From: an uncultured Clostridia bacterium
Lineage (GTDB): Bacteria > Bacillota > Clostridia > Oscillospirales > Ruminococcaceae
Direction of reading: 5' to 3'
Assembly: GCA_947175045.1 (NCBI GenBank)
Contig: CAMWLH010000058.1
Span: 1 to 9,404 of the forward strand
DNA: 9,404 nt
Part shown: piece after piece, positions 1 to 6,342 of the stretch
Layout: the number at the start of each line of letters is the position of its first letter
Position numbering within the stretch: the stretch's first letter is position 1
Made by a program: the position numbers and the translations under genes
The notes under the pieces: model-generated
What the model was told of the DNA's origin: nothing
The model's input: only the letters and a program-made list of their open reading frames with translations
Database searches by the model: none

Positions 1-181
1 CAAGCTGCCCGCGCTCAAAGCAGTATACCCTTATGCCGCGCGAAGTAAATTCAAAGTTCTCGCGCATATCCGTATGTTTGAGTTCAAAAACTCCGTTCAG
101 CAGCCGGCGGTATTTTTCGGAATATATCGAGGTCTTTTTTAACAGCTTCTCGGTTTTGTGTATTATTTTTTTCGCGTTCAC
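1..181 (-). CDS. Unrecognised protein, N-terminal part (runs off the left edge)
   Basis: The minus strand is open from a GTG at 181-179 to the window edge, about 60 codons. The visible part starts MNAKKIIHKTEKLLKKTS, with GTG read as Met, and is rich in Lys and Arg, then becomes mixed, with FELKHTDMRENFEFTSRG in the middle. The GTG overlaps the TGA of the preceding gene (shared GTGA, 178-181), a typical translational-coupling junction, and GGGAG lies 7 bases upstream as a ribosome binding site. It is therefore the third gene of the operon headed by the metallo-hydrolase. I see no signal peptide, membrane segment or known motif in the visible part. The reading frame is supported by the start overlap, the binding site and the absence of stops; the function is unknown. 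Confidence 0.6.
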   Translation of the reverse strand, partial: MNAKKIIHKTEKLLKKTSIYSEKYRRLLNGVFELKHTDMRENFEFTSRGIRVYCFERGQL

Positions 182-507
182 GGAAGTTCTCCCTTACGGA
201 TTTTCCCGCGGATATCCGACGGATACTTCGCGAGGTGCGGCGCGTATTTTTGGTAAAGAGCGGCTTCACTGTCTATCGCTGCCAAAAATTCATTTACATC
301 TATTATCTCAAAGATTTTTTCGCCCGCGCCGATGCCCTCTATGATATGCTCTTTATAATAAAATTTATTGTCAGCGGTAATGCCGTATTCCCGCGTTTCA
401 AGCGGTCCGAAGCAGAGCTGCCTTATTATGGGTCGTTTTCCCTCGGAGTCGGGGATAAGCTCCCCGAAAATGATATGCTGCCACCCGCCGATCCAAAAGT
501 ACTCCAC
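178..507 (-). CDS. Unrecognised 109-residue protein, second gene of the metallo-hydrolase operon
   Basis: I chose the GTG at 507-505 because AGGGGGA lies just upstream and the start then falls 13 bases after the stop of the hydrolase gene. A longer open frame continues upstream, but it would lie inside the hydrolase gene. The product starts MEYFWIGGWQHIIFGEL and has an aromatic, beta-looking N-terminal half (FGPLETREYGITADNKFYYK). A helical, acidic stretch follows (FEIIDVNEFLAAIDSEAAL), then a basic tail ending GKIRKGELP. There is no signal peptide, no transmembrane segment and no cysteine motif. I do not recognise the family. The tight spacing on both sides (13 bases upstream, 4-base overlap downstream) says it is co-translated with its neighbours. 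Confidence 0.65.
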   Translation of the reverse strand: MEYFWIGGWQHIIFGELIPDSEGKRPIIRQLCFGPLETREYGITADNKFYYKEHIIEGIGAGEKIFEIIDVNEFLAAIDSEAALYQKYAPHLAKYPSDIRGKIRKGELP

Positions 508-520
508 ACGGATCCCCCTA

Positions 521-1396
521 TTAAACCGTTTTCCAGAGCAGCTTTGTGCCCGCAAAGACGGGCTTGATCTCCCCCTTTTCGTACAGCCACGATAGGTAGG
601 AGCGCGTTGTGAAGCCCACAAGGGCGTACTGGGTCAGATAGAGCTTTATCCCGAATTCGGCAAAAAGCCGCTCCAGAAGCTCGTCTATGGTCAGACCGTC
701 AGTGCAGAGCCGCTTTATCGCTGCGGCGACCTCGCGGATATTTTCGGCGTTTATCCGCGCAAGCTCGGAGATATCCTCAGTCGGAGGGCAATGGGCGGGG
801 ATAAACAGCCGCCCCTCCAGCTCCGTCAGCTTTTGCAGCGCGTTGAGTTGTCCCGCGATATCGTACAGAAAGGGTATTTTGTACTTGGAGAGCGTTTCGG
901 CGCTCACCACGCTGTCCGCGATAAACCACACGCCGTCGCGTGTCTTTAGGGCTATCTGCTCAAAATCATGACCGTCGATATGGGTATACTCCAGACCCGC
1001 GGGCAGAACGTCGGGGGAGAGCTCCTCGCAGTCGCAGGGCTGGGACATTATGTATTTTGAGTGCAGGTCTTTCATGGCGAACCCGCCGTAGAGGTAGGTG
1101 GGCTCGAGGTAGGAATATTTGATGATCGCAGCGCCCACTCCCGCGGCGTATATTTTGCAGCTCGTCCTCTGCCGCAGCAGAGCGCAGCCGCCGGCGTGGT
1201 CGGCGTGGGAGTGTGTGCAGATGACCGCCTCAAGCGTCCACCCGCGCGATTCTATGTGCTTAAGAGCTTTTTTTGCCGCGTCTTTATCGCTGCCTCCGTC
1301 GATAAGAAATGCTTTGTTTTTGTCAACAAAAAATCCGACGTTTGCGGGTGAGTCCATATAAAAGGTGCTCTCACCGACTTGATTAAGGTCGTACAT
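521..1396 (-). CDS. Metallo-beta-lactamase-fold hydrolase (MBL family)
   Basis: A 291-residue cytoplasmic enzyme. The metal-binding signature HSHADH is at residues 62-67 (H62, H64, D66, H67). Later ligands are probably H143 (IDGHD), D161 (WFIADS) and H202 (IPAHC), so the two-metal site looks complete. The N-terminal strand FLIDGGSD at about 30-37 is typical of the fold. Residues from about 210 to 291 form a helical extension with a winged-helix look (TRSYLSWLYEKGEIKP), as found in MBL proteins of the glyoxalase II/RNase Z-like broad group. The substrate cannot be deduced. I chose the ATG at 1396-1394 because AAAGGA is 8 bases upstream and a near-consensus promoter ends about 25 bases upstream; the frame stays open to 1585 but would run through that promoter. 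It is the first gene of a minus-strand operon with the two unrecognised proteins. Confidence 0.88.
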   Translation of the reverse strand: MYDLNQVGESTFYMDSPANVGFFVDKNKAFLIDGGSDKDAAKKALKHIESRGWTLEAVICTHSHADHAGGCALLRQRTSCKIYAAGVGAAIIKYSYLEPTYLYGGFAMKDLHSKYIMSQPCDCEELSPDVLPAGLEYTHIDGHDFEQIALKTRDGVWFIADSVVSAETLSKYKIPFLYDIAGQLNALQKLTELEGRLFIPAHCPPTEDISELARINAENIREVAAAIKRLCTDGLTIDELLERLFAEFGIKLYLTQYALVGFTTRSYLSWLYEKGEIKPVFAGTKLLWKTV

Positions 1397-1427
1397 ATTA
1401 TCAGTCCTTTTTAATTTGGTGATTATC

Positions 1428-1456
1428 AGTATAGCATTTTGCGCAGAATTTGTCAA
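1428..1456 (-). promoter_or_regulatory. Sigma-A promoter of the MBL-hydrolase operon
   Basis: On the minus strand, TTGACA (1456-1451) and TATACT (1433-1428) are separated by exactly 17 bases. The predicted start is near 1421, giving a leader of about 25 bases before the ATG at 1396. The -35 is perfect and the -10 has one mismatch. Confidence 0.85.
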
Positions 1457-1502
1457 GTCGGGAGCGGTATTGAAGGAGTTTTGAGAAAATTCCGCGCGGT
1501 AC

Positions 1503-1531
1503 TTGACAAAGAAACGGTGATAGTGTAAAAT
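1503..1531 (+). promoter_or_regulatory. Sigma-A promoter of the SGNH / peptidase / kinase operon
   Basis: TTGACA (1503-1508) and TAAAAT (1526-1531) are spaced by 17 bases, so transcription should start near 1538 and leave a leader of about 150 bases. It is divergent from the promoter at 1428-1456, and the two -35 boxes lie about 47 bases apart, so a regulator binding between them could affect both operons. Confidence 0.75.
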
Positions 1532-1537
1532 ATGGGT

Positions 1538-1687
1538 ATAGTTGACGCCCGATATATGAGCGTTTCGGGAGCGCGCCGCTTGCAAAGGCTTCCCAGAGCC
1601 ATAAGACGGTTTATGAGATCACGCAGCGTATACGCTAGGCTTATGCACGGTGCGGTAAAATTTTTTTAATTTAAGGAGAACAAAGAC
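1538..1687 (+). promoter_or_regulatory. Structured 5' leader of the SGNH operon
   Basis: This leader holds several possible stems: CCCGA/TCGGG near 1550-1571, GGCT/AGCC near 1587-1600, the 12-base palindrome AGCGTATACGCT near 1626-1637, and a longer-range CATAAG/CTTATG pairing that encloses the palindrome. A run of seven T follows GCACGGTGC just before the ribosome binding site. It ends in AAGGAG shortly before the ATG at 1688. I cannot assign it to a known riboswitch class, and the stems may be incidental. Confidence 0.3.
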
Positions 1688-3019
1688 ATGAAAAAAATTA
1701 TTATGTTGTTGTTAACGGCAGGTATGCTGGCAATGGTGGGCTGCACGGACGGAACAAGCTCCGACAGCGGCTCCGGAAGCTCTTCGGGATCGGATATCTC
1801 CGCTTCCGACAACTCGGGTGAGGACTCGCGGGGAGGCTCCGACGGCACCGTGACCTCGGAGAGCACAGCGCCCGAGCAGAGCGCTCCCGCGGAGGACATA
1901 GACTACTCCTCGCTGACCGAGGAGGAAATATACGACCTTATGGTGCAGCGTTCCCTTATGACAACAGGTGATATGACCCGTATGGCCAACGTGCTCAAAA
2001 AGGCTGAAAATGGCGAGGAGATAACCGTGTCCTATATTGGCGGCTCTATCACCGAGGGTCTTACGGTAGCCCCCGAGCACCCCGAGCTTTGCTGGGCTAA
2101 TCTTTCCTATGAGTGGCTGTGCGGGCAATACCCCGATACTAAAATAAACTATGTGAACGCGGGATTGAGCGGCACGCCCTCTATTCTCGGCAACGTGCGC
2201 CTGGAGCGCGATATTCTCGCCTATGAGCCCGATATCGTGTTTGTTGAGTTCGCGGTGAACGACGGAAACGCGGCGGAATACCAGAACAGCTATGAGAGCC
2301 TTGTCCGCACGCTTCTTACGCAGGATAAGGATATAGCGGTGGTTCTGCTGTTTACGGTTATAGAGAACGGTCACACCTGCCAGCCCTTTATGAGCGAGAT
2401 AGGCTATAACTACGGTCTGCCCATGATAAGCGAGCCCGATTCCCTCGGGGTGGAGTTCGCCGAGGGACGCATGACCTGGCAGGACTACTCCGACGACCAG
2501 AGCCACCCCAATCAGCGCGGTCATGAGATTGTGCGCGACTTTGTGGCAAATTACTTTGAGGCGGTAATGGAAAACGTTGATGATAATGTGGGAGAAGTGA
2601 GCAAGGAGCTCCCCGCGCCCGTATACTCCGACAGATATATGAATATGAAGTTTATCGACAGCGCGAGCATGGATGGCGTGGAGCTTTCCAACTTCACCGA
2701 GGACGACGCTCACACCGCTTTCCACAACGGCTGGATGTACAGGGACGAGATAGGCGGTTCGATGAAATTCACGCTGAATTGCAGAGCTCTCCGCATGGTG
2801 TTCAAGGCTAACAACAGCAAGGTCTACGCAGACGCGGATATATACATCGACGGTGAATTTGTATGCACCGTTACCTCCAACCGTACCGACGGCTGGGGCA
2901 ACCCCGAGACCGCTATGATCCTCGACAAGGACGAGGCAGCGGAGCATACCGTTGAGATAAGGATACCCGAGGGCGAAAAATGCTACTTCGGGGTGCTGGG
3001 CTTCGGCTACTGCGATTAA
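1688..3019 (+). CDS. SGNH/GDSL-hydrolase lipoprotein with C-terminal accessory domain
   Basis: A 443-residue exported lipoprotein. A Lys-Lys start, hydrophobic segment and lipobox AMVGC place the lipidated cysteine at C19. Residues 20 to about 73 are a Ser/Gly/Asp-rich flexible linker that would hold the enzyme off the membrane. The SGNH catalytic domain spans about 110-290: nucleophile Ser120 in IGGSITEG (block I), a Gly in GLSGTPS (block II), Asn191 in FVEFAVND (block III) and the Asp270/His273 pair in DDQSHP (block V), so the site looks intact. Residues from about 310 to 443 look like a beta-rich accessory domain, perhaps for carbohydrate binding. Family members are esterases, often removing acetyl or acyl groups from glycans; the substrate here is inferred only from the neighbouring sugar kinase. 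AAGGAG precedes the ATG. It is the first gene of the operon, 9 bases before the next. Confidence 0.88.
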   Translation: MKKIIMLLLTAGMLAMVGCTDGTSSDSGSGSSSGSDISASDNSGEDSRGGSDGTVTSESTAPEQSAPAEDIDYSSLTEEEIYDLMVQRSLMTTGDMTRMANVLKKAENGEEITVSYIGGSITEGLTVAPEHPELCWANLSYEWLCGQYPDTKINYVNAGLSGTPSILGNVRLERDILAYEPDIVFVEFAVNDGNAAEYQNSYESLVRTLLTQDKDIAVVLLFTVIENGHTCQPFMSEIGYNYGLPMISEPDSLGVEFAEGRMTWQDYSDDQSHPNQRGHEIVRDFVANYFEAVMENVDDNVGEVSKELPAPVYSDRYMNMKFIDSASMDGVELSNFTEDDAHTAFHNGWMYRDEIGGSMKFTLNCRALRMVFKANNSKVYADADIYIDGEFVCTVTSNRTDGWGNPETAMILDKDEAAEHTVEIRIPEGEKCYFGVLGFGYCD

Positions 3020-3028
3020 GGAGAAGGT

Positions 3029-3592
3029 ATGAGGGTAATGCTGACCTCCTGCGGTCTGGAAACAGAGGGAATAAAAAATAAATTCACGGGCTGGCTCGGA
3101 AATGAGGTCAGCGGTATCAAGGCGCTTTTTATCCCGACCGCCGCAAACTCTCCCGACGCTGTTCGGGTTCTGCCAAAATGTCTCAATGACCTTTTGAAAT
3201 GCGGTATAAGCAGTGACAACATAACGGTTTATGATCTTCATAAGCCCATGTCCGCGGAGGAACTGTGCAAGTACGACGTTGTTTACCTCTGCGGCGGAAG
3301 TCCCGAATATCTTCTCGGCAGAATTAACGAGGCGGGGTTTGGCTCTTTACTGAAGTCATTTACAGAACAAAACGGTATCGTTATAGGCGTTAGTGCGGGA
3401 AGCATTGTTTTTGCGGGCAATATGCCCGATAATCTGGGACTGGTGAAATGCACACTGGACGTTCACTGCGGTAAAGACGATTGCGAGGACTGCGGAGCGG
3501 CGAATATGTCAAAGGACAGAATACGGCTTGGTAATGAGCAGGCGCTTATTTTTGAGTGCGAAAACGCTGAAAACGCATATATAATTGATTAA
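3029..3592 (+). CDS. Peptidase E-like protein (family S51, class I glutamine-amidotransferase-like fold)
   Basis: A 187-residue cytoplasmic protein. The nucleophile elbow GVSAGS puts the likely catalytic serine at S122, and VYLCGGSPEYLL upstream is the usual glycine-rich strand of the S51/peptidase E group. H146 (LDVHCG) is the likely catalytic histidine, with D134 as a possible acid. Peptidase E hydrolyses dipeptides with N-terminal Asp; cyanophycinase-type relatives share the fold, so the exact substrate is open. The Ser-His interval (24 residues) is shorter than I remember for enteric PepE, and three cysteines cluster right after H146 (C147, C152, C155). The ribosome binding site AAGGAG overlaps the stop codon of the upstream lipoprotein gene, which argues for co-translation. 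The C-terminus (LIFECENAENAYIID) looks complete. Confidence 0.85.
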   Translation: MRVMLTSCGLETEGIKNKFTGWLGNEVSGIKALFIPTAANSPDAVRVLPKCLNDLLKCGISSDNITVYDLHKPMSAEELCKYDVVYLCGGSPEYLLGRINEAGFGSLLKSFTEQNGIVIGVSAGSIVFAGNMPDNLGLVKCTLDVHCGKDDCEDCGAANMSKDRIRLGNEQALIFECENAENAYIID

Positions 3593-3620
3593 AGCCGCGA
3601 GAGCGGGCAAGGAGATCATA

Positions 3621-5189
3621 ATGAAAATAAATACCGAAACGACCTATCTCGGCATTGAGTTCGGCTCTACGCGTATAAAGGCAGTGCTGATAGACGACGG
3701 CTTCTCGGTGCTGGCGAGCGGGGCTTACGGCTGGGAGAACAGGCTTGAAAACGGCTGCTGGACATATTCTCTTGATGATATAAAAAAGGGCTTGCAGGGC
3801 GCTTACGCAGAGCTCGCACGCGAGGTAAAGGAGAAATACGGCGAGACGCTTGTCACGGTGGGCGCGATAGGGATATCCGCGATGATGCACGGCTATATGC
3901 CGTTCAACGATCGGGGGGAGCTGCTCGTGCCGTTCCGCACATGGCGCAACTCCACCACGGGCAGGGCGGCGGAGAAGCTCACGGAGCAGTTCCGCGTAAA
4001 AATTCCGCAGCGCTGGAGCATAGCGCATTTATACCAAGCAATGCTGGACGCTGAGCCGCACGTCAAGGATATAAGCTATATAACCACGCTGGCGGTCTAT
4101 GTGCATTATATGCTGACCGGAACGCGCGCCGCGGGCATGGGCGAGGCTTCGGGAATGTTCCCGCTGAACGGCGAGGGGCAGTATGACGAGGAGATGCTCG
4201 TCAAATTCGCGGACAAGACAAGGGAACTGGGTTATTCCTTTGATATAAGAGAGGTTCTGCCCGAGGTAAGGGCGGCAGGAGATAGCTGCGGGCGGCTCAC
4301 CGAGGAGGGAGCGCGGCTGCTCGACCCGAGCGGGAATTTAAAGACCGGCATACCGTTCTGTCCGCCCGAGGGCGACGCGGGAACGGGCATGACCGCTACG
4401 AACAGCGTTTTGCCGAGAACGGGCAACGTTTCCGCGGGAACCAGCATTTTTTCAATGCTGGTGCTGGAGCGGGAGCTTGACGGTATTTATGAGGATATAG
4501 ACTGTGTGGTAACTCCCGACGGCAGACCCGTCGCGATGGTTCACTGCAACAACTGCTGCTCGGAGTTGGACGCGTGGGTGAGCTTGTTCGGTGAGTTCGC
4601 GGCGCTGGCGGGAAAGGAAATGCCCGCGGGGGAGCTGTACGAGCTGCTGTACACCAACGCCATGAAAGGCGATACAGACTGCGGCGGGGTGCTCGCCTAC
4701 AACTTTCTTTCGGGAGAGCCTACCCTAAATCTGAACGAGGGCAGACCGATGTATTTCCGCGCGCCCGACAGCCGCTTCGGTTTGGCGAATTTTATCCGTG
4801 CGGAGCTGTATTCCGCTTTCGGGCTGCTTAAAATAGGAATGGATATACTGTTTAATCAGGGAGCCGAGGCGGACAGGTTCACGGGGCACGGCGGTCTGTT
4901 CAAGGTCAGGGGAGTCGCGCAGCAGCTTCTGGCGGACGCGCTGAATACCTCCGTTGCGGTCACTGAGACCGCGGGAGAGGGCGGTGCCTGGGGAATGGCT
5001 CTGCTGGCGGCTTATATGCGGCTCGGCGGCGGCACGTGTCTGGCGGAATGGCTGGAGAAGAATGTGTTCGCGGACGTTGAGAGCAGCGTGGCGGTTCCCG
5101 ACCCCCATGGCGCGGAGGGCTTCTCGCGCTTTATGTATGGCTACCGCAAAGGTATGCGGGCGGAGTTTGCCGCCGCAGGCAGGGATTAA
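3621..5189 (+). CDS. FGGY-family carbohydrate kinase
   Basis: A 522-residue cytoplasmic sugar kinase of the FGGY/xylulokinase-like group, which transfers phosphate from ATP to a sugar or polyol. The N-terminal nucleotide-binding loop YLGIEFGSTRIKAVLID is at about residues 9-25. The probable catalytic base is D252 in EGDAGTGM, followed by the glycine-rich TGNVSAGTS loop. The C-terminal ATPase half contains FTGHGGLFKVRGVAQQLLAD and TAGEGGAWGMALLAA. The sugar cannot be named: the substrate-region sequence RTWRNSTT differs from the WNDQR usual in xylulokinases. I chose the ATG at 3621 because AAGGAG is 6 bases upstream; a TTG at 3585 opens the same frame but has no better signal and overlaps the previous gene. 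It lies 28 bases after the peptidase gene and is the last gene of the operon. Confidence 0.9.
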   Translation: MKINTETTYLGIEFGSTRIKAVLIDDGFSVLASGAYGWENRLENGCWTYSLDDIKKGLQGAYAELAREVKEKYGETLVTVGAIGISAMMHGYMPFNDRGELLVPFRTWRNSTTGRAAEKLTEQFRVKIPQRWSIAHLYQAMLDAEPHVKDISYITTLAVYVHYMLTGTRAAGMGEASGMFPLNGEGQYDEEMLVKFADKTRELGYSFDIREVLPEVRAAGDSCGRLTEEGARLLDPSGNLKTGIPFCPPEGDAGTGMTATNSVLPRTGNVSAGTSIFSMLVLERELDGIYEDIDCVVTPDGRPVAMVHCNNCCSELDAWVSLFGEFAALAGKEMPAGELYELLYTNAMKGDTDCGGVLAYNFLSGEPTLNLNEGRPMYFRAPDSRFGLANFIRAELYSAFGLLKIGMDILFNQGAEADRFTGHGGLFKVRGVAQQLLADALNTSVAVTETAGEGGAWGMALLAAYMRLGGGTCLAEWLEKNVFADVESSVAVPDPHGAEGFSRFMYGYRKGMRAEFAAAGRD

Positions 5190-5452
5190 AGATCACTGTA
5201 AAGACCGCGCGGCAGGGGGCGCTCGCAAAGGGCAGAATAAAGCACGCGCGTCAGGCGAACGAAGTTTGCCGGTGAGGAAAATTTTATAATATTATTCGGT
5301 TCTCATAAGCATAATGGTTCGGATAAGCATTTTACAGCCGATCGCTGTGAAAAATCAACAAAATGATTTGAGATTTTTGTGCGATTTAACAGTTCTGAAA
5401 ATTTTTTTGAAAAACGTGTCACATTATGGGTTTTAAAACGGTCTTATATTAT
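5190..5452 (+). other. Intergenic stretch without a supported gene
   Basis: No credible coding frame is present. A 7-bp hairpin (GGCGAAC/GTTTGCC, 5254-5270) follows the kinase gene but lacks a T tract, so I do not call it a terminator. A short direct repeat (5298-5330) is followed at once by a 9-bp hairpin (5330-5352) closing on CAGC/GCTG. The rest is AT-rich, with the string TATATTATAG at 5447-5454 resembling a -10 box but without a convincing -35. Confidence 0.5.
5298..5330 (+). repeat. Short tandem direct repeat (about 15 bp, period 18)
   Basis: GGTTCTCATAAGCAT (5298-5312) and GGTTCGGATAAGCAT (5316-5330) differ at two positions. The 18-base period and the adjoining hairpin (5330-5352) would suit a protein-binding site, but no gene starts close by. 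Confidence 0.55.
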
Positions 5453-5614
5453 AGAGAGCGTTACGTTCTCTTGTGATTGCGAGTTGTCGCATTGTTTGTT
5501 TTTGTACCATAATTTGTTCTCAGACCCGTATCTGTTCGCGGGAGCTTCCTTTGACAGGGAGCTGCCGCGCAGATCGGAGCATTGACCGTGCGGGAGACCG
5601 CGCGGTATTTTTTT
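5453..5614 (+). ncRNA. Candidate structured small RNA of unknown class
   Basis: Four hairpins lie in a row in about 160 non-coding bases. First is AGAGAGCG/CGTTCTCT (5453-5471, 8 bp with one wobble). Second is TGCGA/TCGCA (5478-5491), followed by a T-rich tract. Third is a long hairpin at 5526-5577 of 20 pairs in four blocks (3, 5, 5 and 7 bp), broken by a one-base bulge, a two-base bulge and a G/G mismatch, with loop TTTGACA. Last is a GNRA-looped terminator (5585-5614). TATATTATAG just upstream could be a -10 box, but no -35 is clear, so the 5' end is uncertain. The region could instead be a long 3' end of the kinase operon mRNA. I cannot match it to 6S, SRP, tmRNA or RNase P RNA. Confidence 0.4.
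5585..5614 (+). terminator. Strong intrinsic terminator
   Basis: ACCGTGCGG and CCGCGCGGT form a 9-bp GC-rich stem (one G-T wobble) closed by the GNRA tetraloop GAGA and followed by A and seven T (5608-5614). It ends either the candidate small RNA or the kinase operon. Confidence 0.85.
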
Positions 5615-5699
5615 GCCGTTTTTTACCATAAGGCTAAAAGAATAAAAAAACTCTTTCGGAAGAAAATATTATCACGGTGAGACGGATAAATGAATTTGT

Positions 5700-5730
5700 C
5701 CTGCCGCCGAATTATGTCTGCTGCGGCAGG
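5700..5730 (+). promoter_or_regulatory. Inverted repeat in the leader of the DUF1540-type gene
   Basis: CCTGCCGC (5700-5707) and GCGGCAGG (5723-5730) are perfect inverted repeats around a 15-base loop, ending 22 bases before the ATG and 5 bases before the ribosome binding region GAAAGGAAG. It could be an operator or an mRNA hairpin that shapes access to the ribosome site. There is no T tract, so it is not a terminator. Confidence 0.5.
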
Positions 5731-5752
5731 CTTAAGAAAGGAAGATCTGATA

Positions 5753-5929
5753 ATGGGTACAGAATTTGCAAACAAGCACATCGGATGCACTATCCGCAAC
5801 TGTGAGAATCATTGCTGCTGCGAGGACTACTGCTCGCTCGACAAGATCGAAGTCGGCACACACGAGGGCAACCCCAGCATGTGCCAGTGCACGGACTGCC
5901 TTAGCTTCAAGGCTAAGCCCGGCGTTTAA
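5753..5929 (+). CDS. DUF1540-type small cysteine-rich protein
   Basis: A 58-residue protein with nine cysteines: C12, C17, C21, C22, C23, C27, C44, C46 and C49. The pattern IGCTIRNCENHC, then DKIEVGTHEG, then MCQCTDC fits the DUF1540 family, whose members are short presumed metal-binding proteins of spore-forming Firmicutes; their role is unknown. I chose the ATG at 5753 because GAAAGGAAG ends 8 bases upstream and the product then begins just before the family core. The frame is open back to 5690, but that extension would encode the inverted repeat. Its stop codon overlaps the start of the next small ORF (TAATG). No clear promoter is visible between the upstream terminator and this gene. Confidence 0.85.
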   Translation: MGTEFANKHIGCTIRNCENHCCCEDYCSLDKIEVGTHEGNPSMCQCTDCLSFKAKPGV

Positions 5930-6075
5930 TGAAACGGAATGAAGGGAAGCATGAGGACAAGTCAGCGTCGTATTACGACGGTTCTATGTTTCCTTTGAAA
6001 AACGACGACGGTGAGGTTCCGCTTGCTATGATCCCCTTAGCCTCCATCGTCAACAGATTTACCAACGGCAATTAA
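5929..6075 (+). CDS. Small 48-residue protein, coupled to the DUF1540-type gene
   Basis: The ATG shares its A with the last base of the preceding TAA stop (TAATG), a classic coupling arrangement that can work without its own strong ribosome site, and I see none. The product starts MKRNEGKHEDKSASYYDGSM, is charged in the first half, and ends in a more hydrophobic part (PLAMIPLASIVNRFTNGN). It has no cysteine, no signal peptide and no recognisable domain. A competing start at 5951 with a better ribosome site gives only 15 codons. Coding status is inferred from the overlap and the uninterrupted frame, so it could be chance. Confidence 0.5.
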   Translation: MKRNEGKHEDKSASYYDGSMFPLKNDDGEVPLAMIPLASIVNRFTNGN

Positions 6076-6100
6076 AGCATAGCGCCGCCGTGCCTTTTTT
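6065..6100 (+). terminator. Weak candidate terminator of the DUF1540-type gene pair
   Basis: ACGGC (6065-6069) can pair with GCCGT (6087-6091), followed by GCC and six T (6095-6100). The stem is short and the loop long. A competing inverted repeat, CCGCCGT/ACGGCGG (6085-6124), uses the same bases. Confidence 0.3.
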
Positions 6101-6168
6101 ACATTTTTTGCAGCAAAACGGCGGTATGGAATATCGGGATTCCTTATGTTTGCCATAATCGTCCTCTT

Positions 6169-6201
6169 AAAAAAGCTCCCTCCGATCTCTCGGGGGGAGT
6201 T
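6169..6201 (-). terminator. Intrinsic terminator on the minus strand
   Basis: Read on the minus strand, an 11-bp stem (6174-6184 with 6191-6201, including GGAGGGAGCT and two wobbles) with a six-base loop is followed by a T run at 6174-6169. It lies about 140 bases beyond the stop of the TraB/GumN-type gene and would end that transcript after it has crossed the decayed repeat copy. Confidence 0.8.
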
Positions 6202-6202
6202 A

Positions 6203-6330
6203 GACTATATAAAGTGCTGACGAGGAGCAAGTTTTTAAAAAGAATTTCAAAATTTACGCAGACACACTCTGTTCCGCTTTGCTATGCTCCCGGCGATGAT
6301 CGGTTTGAAATCCCATGCGTTAACATTGCT
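6203..6330 (+). repeat. Decayed copy of the repeat element, inverted relative to 7262-7604
   Basis: The plus strand here matches the minus strand of the better copy. It has an outer end GACTATATAAAGTG, then CTGACGAGGAGCAAG, then AAAAGAATTTCAAAATT (6238-6254). A divergent core follows, then GGTTTGAAATCCCATGCG (6302-6319) and ACATTGC. Only one of the four right-end sites remains and the left end is missing; the match fades just before the stop of the TraB/GumN gene. It belongs to the 3' untranslated part of that gene. Confidence 0.7.
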
Positions 6331-6342
6331 CCGCAATATCTT

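Noticed and set aside
1560..1660. Cyclic-di-GMP-I riboswitch, prompted by GCAAAGGC...GCCATAAG
   Set aside because: The other conserved parts of that class, including GGCAAACC and the GNRA-capped stem, are not present.
1712..3241. A 509-codon open frame on the minus strand opposite the SGNH gene
   Set aside because: It is antisense to a gene with intact catalytic motifs and a clear promoter and ribosome site. Long shadow frames are expected in GC-rich coding DNA, and its translation shows no domain.
3585..3620. TTG start at 3585 for the sugar kinase
   Set aside because: It would overlap the end of the peptidase gene and add residues before the conserved N-terminus; the ATG at 3621 has AAGGAG at ideal spacing.
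5453..5614. 6S RNA or signal-recognition RNA
   Set aside because: The hairpins are sequential rather than one long rod with a central bubble, and the conserved SRP apical sequence is absent.
5379..5629. Small ORFs on both strands (5379-5585 plus, 5444-5629 minus)
   Set aside because: No ribosome binding site, poor composition, and they overlap the strongly structured region and its terminator.
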